Assembly: GCF_002797935.1 (NCBI RefSeq)
Contig: NZ_PGER01000001.1
Coordinates: forward strand, 248,001 to 312,000
Length of the DNA stretch: 64,000 nucleotides
Direction: 5' to 3'
From: Flavobacterium sp. 1
GTDB taxonomy: Bacteria; Bacteroidota; Bacteroidia; Flavobacteriales; Flavobacteriaceae
A program made the translations under genes and the position numbers. Below, one piece after another: positions 44,559-52,886 of this stretch. Positions within the stretch are counted from its first letter, which is position 1, and each line of letters begins with the position of its first letter. The notes below the pieces were generated by a model that was given only the letters and a program-made list of their open reading frames with translations, searched no databases and was not told the DNA's origin.

Positions 44559-46157
44559 ATGAAAAATATAATAAAAAGAAGCAGTGTTGTTGCTATGACA
44601 TTGATGTTGTTGGTTTCATCTTCTTGTTCTCAGGATTTTATAGATGTGCCAGCACAGGGAACACCTACTTTAACTAACTATTATGACTCAGATATAAAAC
44701 TGGATAATGCCGCTAATGGATTATATGGTTTGGTGTGGTTTAATATGAACAAAGCTGGTTATTATGGTATTACCGATGTGATTTCGGGTAATATGTATGC
44801 TGGTCCTTATAATGATTTTGGAAAATTCACCGATTTGAGTTTTACCAATACTGCATCATATATCTCTGACTCATGGAGATCATGTTATGGCGCCATTGCA
44901 AATTCTAATGCTTTTATTAATGGTTTACCTACAGGTGTTGGTCCAGATGTTAGTAAAGAAGCATTAAATAATGCATTAGGAGAAGCGCATTTTATCAGAG
45001 CCTTTTCTTATTTTTTCTTAGTGAGATTATGGGGTAATGTGCCTATTATTGAAAACACTGCTGATTATTCTGCGAATTTTGTTATTCCTAGTAATCCAGT
45101 TGCAGATGTTTATAAATTTATAGAGAATGATTTAAAATTTGCAGCTGCTAATTTAAGGACTAAAGTTAGAGGTTCTAATTATAGTGCCAATGCGCATGTA
45201 TCAAGCGGATCTGCTAAGGCTTTTTTAGCAAAAGTATATTTATATGAAAAAAAATATGACCTTGCTAAAGCTATGGCTTTGGATGTGATTAATAGCGGAG
45301 AGTTTAAATTATTAGGCGGGGATGAATTGCCTACAAAATCTTTTGCTGATTTATTTTTGCAAATGAACAATAATAATGAAGAGTCAATCTTTGCATGGCA
45401 ATGGACTGGAACCGCAACTTATTTTGATGGTAACTTCTCAAATACATTGTTCGCTCCGGAAAATAGATTGGTTGAGACTTCTTACTCTGGTCAGATTGCA
45501 CCATCTCAGGATTTAATTAAGAACGGTTTTGAGGATGGAGACAGAAGAAGAAAAGAGACGTTTATGCTTCCTGGAGATTATTATCCAAATTTAACTTATG
45601 CGGCAACACTTGCTGTAGATTCTCCATTGATTTTGGGTTACACATTTAAAATAGAAAATGAAGCTCAATTATCAGGTGCTGGATTAAAGAAATACGTAAT
45701 TGGAAAAGAAAATTTACCTGTTACGGGGAAGTTTAACAAACCTTTTAATGGGGAAAGCAGCATGAACACTTATCAGATGCGTTATGCAGAGTTATTATTG
45801 ATTCATGCAGAAGCTGTTATAGGTTCGCAAACAGGTAGTACTACTGATGCATTGGCTCTTAAATCGTATAATGCAGTTCGTAAAAGAGCTGGTTTGTCAA
45901 CAAAGTCATCAATTACTTTTGATGATGTATTTAGAGAAAGACGTGCTGAATTAGCTTGTGAAGGAGATTACTATTTTGATCTAGGACGTTTGCCTTTTGC
46001 TAAAGCTAAAGCAATATTAGAAGCACAAGACAGAGGGGATAAAAACACTCCAAAACATATAACGATCACTGCTACAAGTCTTTTATTGCCTTACCCGGCA
46101 GATGATTTGATTAAAAATCCAAAATTGACAGAAGTAGCTCCATATACTTTTAAATAA
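44559..46157 (+). CDS. susD: SusD/RagB-type glycan-binding lipoprotein
   Basis: 532 residues. Lipoprotein signal with LLVSSSC near residues 18-24, then QDFIDVPAQGTPTLTNYYDSD. SusD features: the helical TPR-like part (EALNNALGEAHFIRAFSYFFLVRLWGNVPII, SSGSAKAFLAKVYLYEKKYDLAKAMALDVI) and the C-terminal MRYAELLLIHAEAVIG, FRERRAELACEGDYYFDLGR. It lies on the cell surface over the SusC barrel and captures manno-oligosaccharides. Eleven base pairs after susC and co-transcribed with it. Confidence 0.94.
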   Translation: MKNIIKRSSVVAMTLMLLVSSSCSQDFIDVPAQGTPTLTNYYDSDIKLDNAANGLYGLVWFNMNKAGYYGITDVISGNMYAGPYNDFGKFTDLSFTNTASYISDSWRSCYGAIANSNAFINGLPTGVGPDVSKEALNNALGEAHFIRAFSYFFLVRLWGNVPIIENTADYSANFVIPSNPVADVYKFIENDLKFAAANLRTKVRGSNYSANAHVSSGSAKAFLAKVYLYEKKYDLAKAMALDVINSGEFKLLGGDELPTKSFADLFLQMNNNNEESIFAWQWTGTATYFDGNFSNTLFAPENRLVETSYSGQIAPSQDLIKNGFEDGDRRRKETFMLPGDYYPNLTYAATLAVDSPLILGYTFKIENEAQLSGAGLKKYVIGKENLPVTGKFNKPFNGESSMNTYQMRYAELLLIHAEAVIGSQTGSTTDALALKSYNAVRKRAGLSTKSSITFDDVFRERRAELACEGDYYFDLGRLPFAKAKAILEAQDRGDKNTPKHITITATSLLLPYPADDLIKNPKLTEVAPYTFK

Positions 46158-46164
46158 TTTTAAA

Positions 46165-47226
46165 ATGAAAAATATGAAAAATATAAAAATTGTTACGTTA
46201 ACAGCATGTATTGCATTGATGTTATCTTTAATGCTTTTTAGTTCATGCTCAGATGATACTAATACTACAGATAGTGCTGGACCTCCAGTTGTAGAATCAG
46301 TAATGCCATCAGGTTATGCTAAAGATGGCACTGTTTTGCCATTAACTCCAGTTACTAAGGGCGATCCTAAAAGTTATTACATTATTCATGGAAAAGGATT
46401 GCTTACAACACAGAAAGTCTACTTCAATGATTTTGACACTTATTTCCGTCCAACTTTGGTAACTGATACCGATATAGTTATATTAATTGATGAAAATACG
46501 CCTTATGCTAATGCTTCTAATAAATTAAAAGTAGTTACCGATTTTGGCACAGTTCTTTATGACTTTGTTACTGCACCGCCACCTCCAACTTTTAATTGGT
46601 TCAATTCAATAAATGCAGCAGAAGGGGATGTAGTAACAGTCGATGGAAAGTATTTTTTAAATCCTGTTGTAACAGTTGGAACACAGCAAGCTACTGTTGT
46701 TTCTTCTACATTGACAGAGATTAAATTTAAGATGCCAGCTAATTCTGCTGATAAATTAGTGACTGTTTCTAACATTACAGGTACTGCAACTTCTGCTCTG
46801 GCAGTTGGTGCTGCGCTTTATGACGATGCAATACAAGGTGACGCAGGACATTGGACTTGGAGTGGTAATGAGTTTAATACAAATTATACTGTAGATAAAG
46901 CGCAAGGCAATGCATCTTTAAAAATCGTTTTTGGAGGTTGGGATGGTGCTGATTTGAAGTTTAATTCTAGAGATGTTTCAAAATATAAAGCATTTAGAGT
47001 TAAAATTAAAAGTGTCTCTGCAAATCCAGATGCTAAATTGACTTTTGTTTTTGGAGGATGGGCTTATACAGTACAAAAATCAATAAATACATCATGGACT
47101 ACTATTGAAATTCCATTTTCAGCTATTGGAAACCCTACAACTTTTGATCAATTGACATTTCAAGAATCCGGTAATTTTGGAGGTAATACCATATTAATGG
47201 ATGAGATGGGATTTGTATTAAAATAA
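46165..47226 (+). CDS. Surface glycan-binding lipoprotein with IPT/TIG domains
   Basis: 353 residues. Lipoprotein signal MLFSSCSDD near residue 28. Then two IPT/TIG-type immunoglobulin folds: PPVVESVMPSGYAKDGTVLPLTPVTKGDPKSYYIIHGKGLLTTQKVYFND and TFNWFNSINAAEGDVVTVDGKYFLNPVVTVGTQQATVVSSTLTEIKFKMP. The C-terminal third (YDDAIQGDAGHWTWSGNE ... FGGWDGADLKF ... LTFQESGNFGGNTILMDEMGF) looks like a CBM-type sandwich. This is the third-gene SGBP of many PULs; it should bind mannan at the surface and hand it to SusCD. A strong terminator follows. Confidence 0.87.
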   Translation: MKNMKNIKIVTLTACIALMLSLMLFSSCSDDTNTTDSAGPPVVESVMPSGYAKDGTVLPLTPVTKGDPKSYYIIHGKGLLTTQKVYFNDFDTYFRPTLVTDTDIVILIDENTPYANASNKLKVVTDFGTVLYDFVTAPPPPTFNWFNSINAAEGDVVTVDGKYFLNPVVTVGTQQATVVSSTLTEIKFKMPANSADKLVTVSNITGTATSALAVGAALYDDAIQGDAGHWTWSGNEFNTNYTVDKAQGNASLKIVFGGWDGADLKFNSRDVSKYKAFRVKIKSVSANPDAKLTFVFGGWAYTVQKSINTSWTTIEIPFSAIGNPTTFDQLTFQESGNFGGNTILMDEMGFVLK

Positions 47227-47250
47227 AATTATTATTTTGAGTTAGTTTAA

Positions 47251-47289
47251 AATATTCCCTAGTTGAAAAATTAGGGAATATTTTTTTTA
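47251..47289 (+). terminator. Terminator after the SusC-SusD-SGBP genes
   Basis: Perfect 11-bp stem AATATTCCCTA / TAGGGAATATT (47251-47261, 47272-47282) with a T run. Confidence 0.82.
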
Positions 47290-47433
47290 CGGCAGTTTTT
47301 GTTAGTTTAAATTTCAAATGCTCAAAATTCTCTATTGTGCCTTTTTTTAAGTGGATTTTGAAAAAAAGTATTAATATACTTGACTTCTATTCATTATTTT
47401 TGAGAGTTAAATTTTTGACAAACCTTTTTATAA

Positions 47434-50307
47434 ATGTTAATGAAAAATTTTAAAACATCACTTTTTTTAGTACTGATTTCTTTTAGCTTTTCTGTTTTTT
47501 CACAATCAGCTTCAAATAATTCTCCTAGAGAACATATTTCGTTAGACAAAGATTGGAAATTTGCTTTTGGTCATCCATCAGATACCAAGAAAGATTTTAA
47601 TACTGGAACAGCTTATTTCTCTTATTTAGCGAAAGCAGGTTTTGGTGATGGCGCTGCTAATGCTTCTTTTGATGATCGCTCTTGGCGAAAGTTAGATCTT
47701 CCTCATGATTGGGCGGTAGAACAAGGGTTTAGTAACGAGGCTAGTTTTAGTCATGGATTCAAAGCCATCGGCCGAAATTTTCCAGACAAAAGCATCGGCT
47801 GGTACCGAAAAAAAATAACGATACCTGCAAGTGATTTGGGAAGACGAATTCATATCGCATTCGATGGCGTTTTCCGCAATTCCATTGTTTGGGTAAACGG
47901 ACATTATTTAGGAAATCAAGACAGCGGTTATTTGGGTTTTGAATATGATATCACCGATTATATCAATTATGGTGGCGAAAATACAATTGCTGTTCGAGCA
48001 GATGCAACCATGGAAGAAGGCTGGTTTTATGAAGGAGCAGGAATTTATCGTCATGTTTGGCTTAATAAAACCAATGAGCTTTGTATTCCGGATAACGGCA
48101 CTTTTGTAAAAACAAAAACAAAAGATAGTACCAATGAAATTAGTGCACTAGTTACACTTACAAACGAAGGGAAGTCTCAGAAAATGTTCAAAATAAACCA
48201 AACTATTTTGGATGCTACAGGAAAAACTGTTTCCGAAAAAACAATAAATTCCTGTAGTTTAAATCCAAGAGAGACTAAAGACTTTTCAACAGATTTAACA
48301 GTGCAGAATGCGACACTTTGGTCGCTTGAAAATCCCTATTTGTATAAAATGATTACTTCGGTTTATGAAGGAGATAAATTAGTGGATACTTTTCAAACTA
48401 CTTTCGGAATCCGAACTATCCGTTTTGACGCGAATGAAGGCTTTTTTCTTAACGAAAAACATGTCAAAATAAAAGGAACAAACAATCATCAGGATCATGC
48501 AGGAGTAGGAGCAGCTATGCCGGATGCGCTGCAGGATTTCAGAATTAAAACCTTAAAATCCTTTGGAAGCAATGCCTATCGTTGTTCTCATAATCCGCCA
48601 ACACCCGAGTTATTGGATGCTTGTGACCGCTTAGGGATGCTTGTAATTGACGAGAATAGGTTGATGGGAAGCACGCAAATGCAGCTTGAAGATGTCAAAA
48701 AAATGATCGAACGCGATAGAAACCACCCTTCAATTATAAGTTGGAGCATCGGAAACGAAGAATGGGGAATTGAAAATGATATTGTAGGCGCTAGAATTGC
48801 GAGTTCCATGCAGTCTTATGTAAAAACTATAGATTCTTCCAGACCAGCAACAGCTGCTTTTAGTGGTGGGATTGGCAGTAACGGAATCACAACAGTTATG
48901 GATCTGTTGGGAATCAATTATATCGTGAATAAAAACACTGATGAACAGCATAAATTATTTCCCGAGCAGTCCATTTGGGGAACAGAGGAAGGAAGTACCA
49001 ATGCCACTCGGGGCGAATATTACCGTGACAATCAAAAACACATCATGCCGGCCTATGATAAAGCGCCGAGCTCTAGTTTTATTAGTATAGAAAAAGGCTG
49101 GAAACACTATAATTCCCGCCCGTATTTGTCAGGAATGTTCATTTGGACAGGATTTGATTATCGCGGGGAGCCAACTCCTTTCGAATATCCTTCCACAGGT
49201 TCTTATTTCGGAATGGTAGATCAATGCGGATTTTATAAAGACACCGCCTGGTACTTGAAAGCGTGGTGGCAAAACGAACCTGTTCTGCATCTTTTGCCTC
49301 ATTGGAACTGGGCTGGAAAGGAAAATCAAAATATCGAAGTTTGGGCGTACAGCAATTGTGACGAAGTAGAGCTTTTTTTAAACAAGAAAAGTTTAGGCAA
49401 AAAAACAATGGAAAAAGACGGGCATCTCGAATGGAATGTCAATTATACTCCTGGAACGCTTGAGGCAATCGGGTACAAAAACGGTAAGAAAATCATAACC
49501 GATGTCGTAAAAACTACAGGTGTAGCTGCCGTTTTAAATTTGGCATCCGATAAAAATAACATAGAAGCGGCAAAAAATGATATCGCTATGATTACAGTCA
49601 GCGCCAAGGACAAATCGGGATTTTCTGTGCCAATTGCTGATAATGAAGTAACCTTTTCAATCACAGGTCCAGGGAAAATTATCGGTGTTGGAAATGGAAA
49701 TCCAACTTCACTTGAACCAGATCAATATTTAGAGACAAATACTGTTTTGAATATTGAAAATCTAAAAGAAAAAATAGTAGCCGATTTCAATGTTTCAGAA
49801 GAAACTCAAGAAAATATTGCTACCCAATCTTGGCAAAAAGCTTTCACAGACGACAGAGATACCATTTTTGGCAAAAAAGTAAAAGCAGTCGTTTATAGAA
49901 CCGAGTTCGAATTGCCGGCGAATTATAACGAAACAGCAATCAGCTTGTTCTACAATAGTCTTGGGAAAAAGCAGTCTATTTTTATCAACGGTAATAAAAT
50001 CAGCAATGAAATTCCCGAAAACAAAAAAGGTGATTCATTTGTGCTGGACAAAAAAATACTGCATTCAGGCAAAAATACCATTGCAGTGATTGCCCAGCCT
50101 TTATTGAAAAAATACAAATGGGATGTGGTCAATCAAAACGCGGGAACGATTCAGATTATTACCAAAGCAGAAAATTACAGGCGCAAATTATTTAATGGTC
50201 TAGCTCAGGTAATCATTCAAACTACTGGCGAAACAGGCAAAATTACATTGACAGCAACCAACAACGGACTCAAAAATGCCGAAATAAAAATAAATGCAGT
50301 AAAATAA
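47434..50307 (+). CDS. GH2 beta-galactosidase/beta-mannosidase-type enzyme
   Basis: 957 residues (or 955 from the second ATG at 47440); signal peptide MKNFKTSLFLVLISFSFSVFSQ. GH2 layout: sugar-binding jelly roll (ISLDKDWKFAFGHPSD ... WRKLDLPHDWAVEQG ... IGWYRKKITIPASDLGRRIHIAFDGVFRNSIVWVNGHYLGNQDSGY), Ig-like middle, and the barrel with FFLNEKHVKIKGTNNHQDHAG, the acid/base in IISWSIGNEEWGIEND and a Glu in SIWGTEEG; the C-terminal part has DUF4982-like and Big-type sandwiches. It removes terminal beta-linked galactose or mannose from imported or surface oligosaccharides. Sequence alone does not decide between the two; the DUF4982-type build favours beta-galactosidase. Confidence 0.88.
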   Translation: MLMKNFKTSLFLVLISFSFSVFSQSASNNSPREHISLDKDWKFAFGHPSDTKKDFNTGTAYFSYLAKAGFGDGAANASFDDRSWRKLDLPHDWAVEQGFSNEASFSHGFKAIGRNFPDKSIGWYRKKITIPASDLGRRIHIAFDGVFRNSIVWVNGHYLGNQDSGYLGFEYDITDYINYGGENTIAVRADATMEEGWFYEGAGIYRHVWLNKTNELCIPDNGTFVKTKTKDSTNEISALVTLTNEGKSQKMFKINQTILDATGKTVSEKTINSCSLNPRETKDFSTDLTVQNATLWSLENPYLYKMITSVYEGDKLVDTFQTTFGIRTIRFDANEGFFLNEKHVKIKGTNNHQDHAGVGAAMPDALQDFRIKTLKSFGSNAYRCSHNPPTPELLDACDRLGMLVIDENRLMGSTQMQLEDVKKMIERDRNHPSIISWSIGNEEWGIENDIVGARIASSMQSYVKTIDSSRPATAAFSGGIGSNGITTVMDLLGINYIVNKNTDEQHKLFPEQSIWGTEEGSTNATRGEYYRDNQKHIMPAYDKAPSSSFISIEKGWKHYNSRPYLSGMFIWTGFDYRGEPTPFEYPSTGSYFGMVDQCGFYKDTAWYLKAWWQNEPVLHLLPHWNWAGKENQNIEVWAYSNCDEVELFLNKKSLGKKTMEKDGHLEWNVNYTPGTLEAIGYKNGKKIITDVVKTTGVAAVLNLASDKNNIEAAKNDIAMITVSAKDKSGFSVPIADNEVTFSITGPGKIIGVGNGNPTSLEPDQYLETNTVLNIENLKEKIVADFNVSEETQENIATQSWQKAFTDDRDTIFGKKVKAVVYRTEFELPANYNETAISLFYNSLGKKQSIFINGNKISNEIPENKKGDSFVLDKKILHSGKNTIAVIAQPLLKKYKWDVVNQNAGTIQIITKAENYRRKLFNGLAQVIIQTTGETGKITLTATNNGLKNAEIKINAVK

Positions 50308-50319
50308 TAAAAATAAGCA

Positions 50320-50447
50320 GGGCGTGACCCTCCGTAAAAACTTTGGGTCGGGCTGTACGTTCCCGCTTTTTTTCTTATCAATTGCCACGGGTTTAAACCC
50401 GTGGCAATTGATAAGAAAAAAGAGCTCCACTGCCATCCCTCACGCAA
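50320..50447. repeat. Intergenic two-hairpin repeat, type 2, copy D, with a 54-bp perfect palindrome
   Basis: Order: GGGCGTGACCC, stem partner GGGTCGGGCT, then a perfect 54-bp palindrome (27-bp arms, 50368-50394 and 50395-50421, centre GTTT|AAAC, no loop), then GCTCCACTGCCATCCCTCACGC. The fixed words match copy C. A partial CTGCGTGA word near 50500 resembles the hairpin after GH3. It fills the gap between GH2 and GH27. Confidence 0.78.
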
Positions 50448-50551
50448 AAAGTGCAAAACAAGATCATTTCGTTTTTTTTAAATCTGCCAAAATTTGCAAG
50501 ATCTGCGTGACAACATTTTAAAAAATTCAATAACAAAAAAACAATATAAAA

Positions 50552-51790
50552 ATGAAAAAATTACTTCTCAGCTTATTTTTAAGCAGTATAGCATTTCAAG
50601 GTTTCTCACAGGGAAATGTTTACAAGCAAGGAACAGGAAAATTTGAAGGCTTAGCCATGACACCGCCAATGGGCTGGAATTCTTGGAACACTTTTGAAAC
50701 CAACATCGACGAAAAACTCGTAAAAGAAACCGCCGATATTATGGTTTCTACCGGAATGGCAGTCGCAGGATACAATTATATTGTACTCGATGATGGCTGG
50801 ATGACAAAAGAGCGTGATGCTAATGGAAATCTAGTTCCTGATCCAATAAAATTCCCAAGCGGAATGAAAGCTTTAATCGAATATGTGCATTCCAAAGGAC
50901 TAAAGTTTGGTTTGTACAATTGTGCAGGAACGCACACTTGCGCCGGTTATCCTGGCACAAGAGGTTATGAATACCAAGATGCTCGTTTTTATGCCAATTT
51001 AGGAATTGATTTCTTAAAATACGATTGGTGCAACACAGCAGGAATCAATGCTCCCGAAGCGTATGCAACGATGAGTAATGCGCTTAAAACGGCTGGAAGA
51101 CCTATCGTTTTCAGTCTTTGTGAATGGGGAGATAACAAACCATGGGATTGGGGAAAACCTATTGGAAACCTTTGGAGAATTTCGGGAGATATTTATCCAT
51201 GTTTTGATTGCGAGTTTCATCATGAAGAAGGAAATTGGTCGTCATGGGGATTCATGAAAATTGCTGAAATGCGCAAAGACATACGTAAATTTTCAGGCCC
51301 AGACCATTGGAATGATTTTGATATGATGGAAGTGGGTGACGGAATGACTAATACTGAGGACAAAACCCATTTTGCGATGTGGTGTATGATGGCTTCTCCT
51401 TTAATTGCCGGAAATGATTTCAGAAAAATGTCTAAAGAAACATTGGCGATTCTAACCAATAAAGAACTAATTGCCGTAAATCAGGATAAATTAGGAATTC
51501 AAGGATTCAAATTTTCTGCCGAAGACGGACTGGAAGTTTGGGTAAAACCATTATCCGACGGAAATTGGGCTGTCACCTTTTTGAATAGAACAGACATTCT
51601 TAAAAAAATCAATTACGATTGGAAAAAGAGTCCAATCAAAGATGCAGATTTTGGCTTTGAAGCTGATTTTAATAAAGCAGTATTCAAAATCAAAGACCTT
51701 TGGAAAAACAAAGAAGCAGGAACTACCAAAAAGAATTTCACTGCCGATATTGCTTCTCACGATGTAATTACACTAAGATTAATTCCTTAA
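50552..51790 (+). CDS. GH27 alpha-galactosidase
   Basis: 412 residues; signal peptide MKKLLLSLFLSSIAFQGFSQ. GH27 features: the start of the mature domain LAMTPPMGWNSWNTFETNIDE, YIVLDDGWMTKERD, GLKFGLYNCAGTHTCAGYPGTRGYEYQDARFYANLGIDFLKYDWCN (nucleophile Asp near 157), FSLCEWGDNKPWDWG, and the acid/base in DHWNDFDMMEVGDGMT (Asp near 257). It removes alpha-1,6-galactose from galactomannan. The GH5 endoglucanase follows 11 bp after the stop, so they are co-transcribed. Confidence 0.94.
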   Translation: MKKLLLSLFLSSIAFQGFSQGNVYKQGTGKFEGLAMTPPMGWNSWNTFETNIDEKLVKETADIMVSTGMAVAGYNYIVLDDGWMTKERDANGNLVPDPIKFPSGMKALIEYVHSKGLKFGLYNCAGTHTCAGYPGTRGYEYQDARFYANLGIDFLKYDWCNTAGINAPEAYATMSNALKTAGRPIVFSLCEWGDNKPWDWGKPIGNLWRISGDIYPCFDCEFHHEEGNWSSWGFMKIAEMRKDIRKFSGPDHWNDFDMMEVGDGMTNTEDKTHFAMWCMMASPLIAGNDFRKMSKETLAILTNKELIAVNQDKLGIQGFKFSAEDGLEVWVKPLSDGNWAVTFLNRTDILKKINYDWKKSPIKDADFGFEADFNKAVFKIKDLWKNKEAGTTKKNFTADIASHDVITLRLIP

Positions 51791-51801
51791 TTCAAAAAAA
51801 T

Positions 51802-52767
51802 ATGGACTTTAAATCTAAAATTATTCTGCTTTTGCTGGCATTAAGCTGTAGCATGGCAAACGCACAATTCGTCAAAAAGCACGGACAGCTTAGCGTAAAA
51901 GGAACTCAATTGGTCGATAAAAACCAAAACCCAATTGTTTTGAGAGGAGTAAGTCTTGGCTGGCATAGCATCTGGCCAAGATTTTATAATGAAAAAACAG
52001 TGGCTTGGCTGAAAAAAGATTTTGATTGTACTATTGTTCGTGCGGCAATGGGTATCGAAATTGGAGCACATCCTTATATGAAGGAATCCCAATTTTCCAA
52101 AGAAAAAATAGAATCTGTTATTAAAGGAGCAATCAAATCCGATATTTATGTTATAATAGATTGGCACAGCCATAATATTAATTTGAAAGAAGCCAAAGAA
52201 TATTTTGATGAAATCTCCAAGAAATACGGGAAGTATCCAAATGTAATCTACGAGGTTTTTAATGAACCGGACTACGAAACTTGGCCAGAAGTAAAGGCGT
52301 ATGCCGAAGAAGTAATTAAAGTCATTAGAGCAAATGATCCTGATAATATTATCTTGGTGGGATGTCCAAAATGGGATCAAGATGTTCATCTGCCCGCTCA
52401 GGATCCTATAAAAGGTTATGATAATTTAATGTACACCATGCATTTTTATGCTGCTACGCATCAAAAAGAACTTAGGGATAGAACTGATGAAGCTATTAAA
52501 AGCGGCTTACCAATTTTTATCTCTGAATCTGCAGGAATGGAAGCTTCAGGAGATGGTCCTATGAATTATACTGCATGGCAGGAATATATCGACTGGATGG
52601 AGGAAAAAAAACTGAGCTGGATAGTCTGGTCTGTTTCTGATAAGGTTGAAACTTGTTCCATGTTAAAAAAAACAGCCAATTCCGAAGGCAATTGGATGAA
52701 TGAAGACCTTAATGAATCAGGTTTAAAAACAAAGGAATTACTACGAAAATACAATAGTAAGAATTAG
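51802..52767 (+). CDS. GH5 endo-beta-1,4-glucanase (GH5_2-like)
   Basis: 321 residues from ATG 51802 (MDFKSKIILLLLALSCSMANAQ signal peptide); the frame is open from 51700 but that would overlap the GH27 gene by 90 bp without a signal peptide. Cellulase-type GH5: KHGQLSVKGTQLVDKNQNPIVLRGVSLGWHSIWPRF, CTIVRAAMGIEIG, VIIDWHSHN, acid/base in VIYEVFNEPDYETWPEV, YTMHFYAATH, and nucleophile in PIFISESAGMEASG. It cuts beta-1,4-glucosyl stretches, so in this locus it should open glucomannan backbones at glucose residues. Exported. Confidence 0.9.
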   Translation: MDFKSKIILLLLALSCSMANAQFVKKHGQLSVKGTQLVDKNQNPIVLRGVSLGWHSIWPRFYNEKTVAWLKKDFDCTIVRAAMGIEIGAHPYMKESQFSKEKIESVIKGAIKSDIYVIIDWHSHNINLKEAKEYFDEISKKYGKYPNVIYEVFNEPDYETWPEVKAYAEEVIKVIRANDPDNIILVGCPKWDQDVHLPAQDPIKGYDNLMYTMHFYAATHQKELRDRTDEAIKSGLPIFISESAGMEASGDGPMNYTAWQEYIDWMEEKKLSWIVWSVSDKVETCSMLKKTANSEGNWMNEDLNESGLKTKELLRKYNSKN

Positions 52768-52886
52768 ATTTAGAAAACATAAAAACCAATTTTTCAATGA
52801 GTTGGTTTTTTTTTGTGTTCTAAAAAAGAAGTATATTGCGCCTCTTTTTTGGAGGCAATTGGACTGACTACATTGATATTAACTAT

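Noticed and set aside
50217..50521. Several short ORFs (both strands) across the type 2 repeat
   Set aside because: They arise because the palindrome reads open in several frames (LSIATGLNPWQLIRKK on both strands); not genes.
51700..51801. Longer start for the GH5 endoglucanase overlapping GH27
   Set aside because: Would bury the signal peptide behind basic residues; ATG at 51802 gives a normal exported enzyme.
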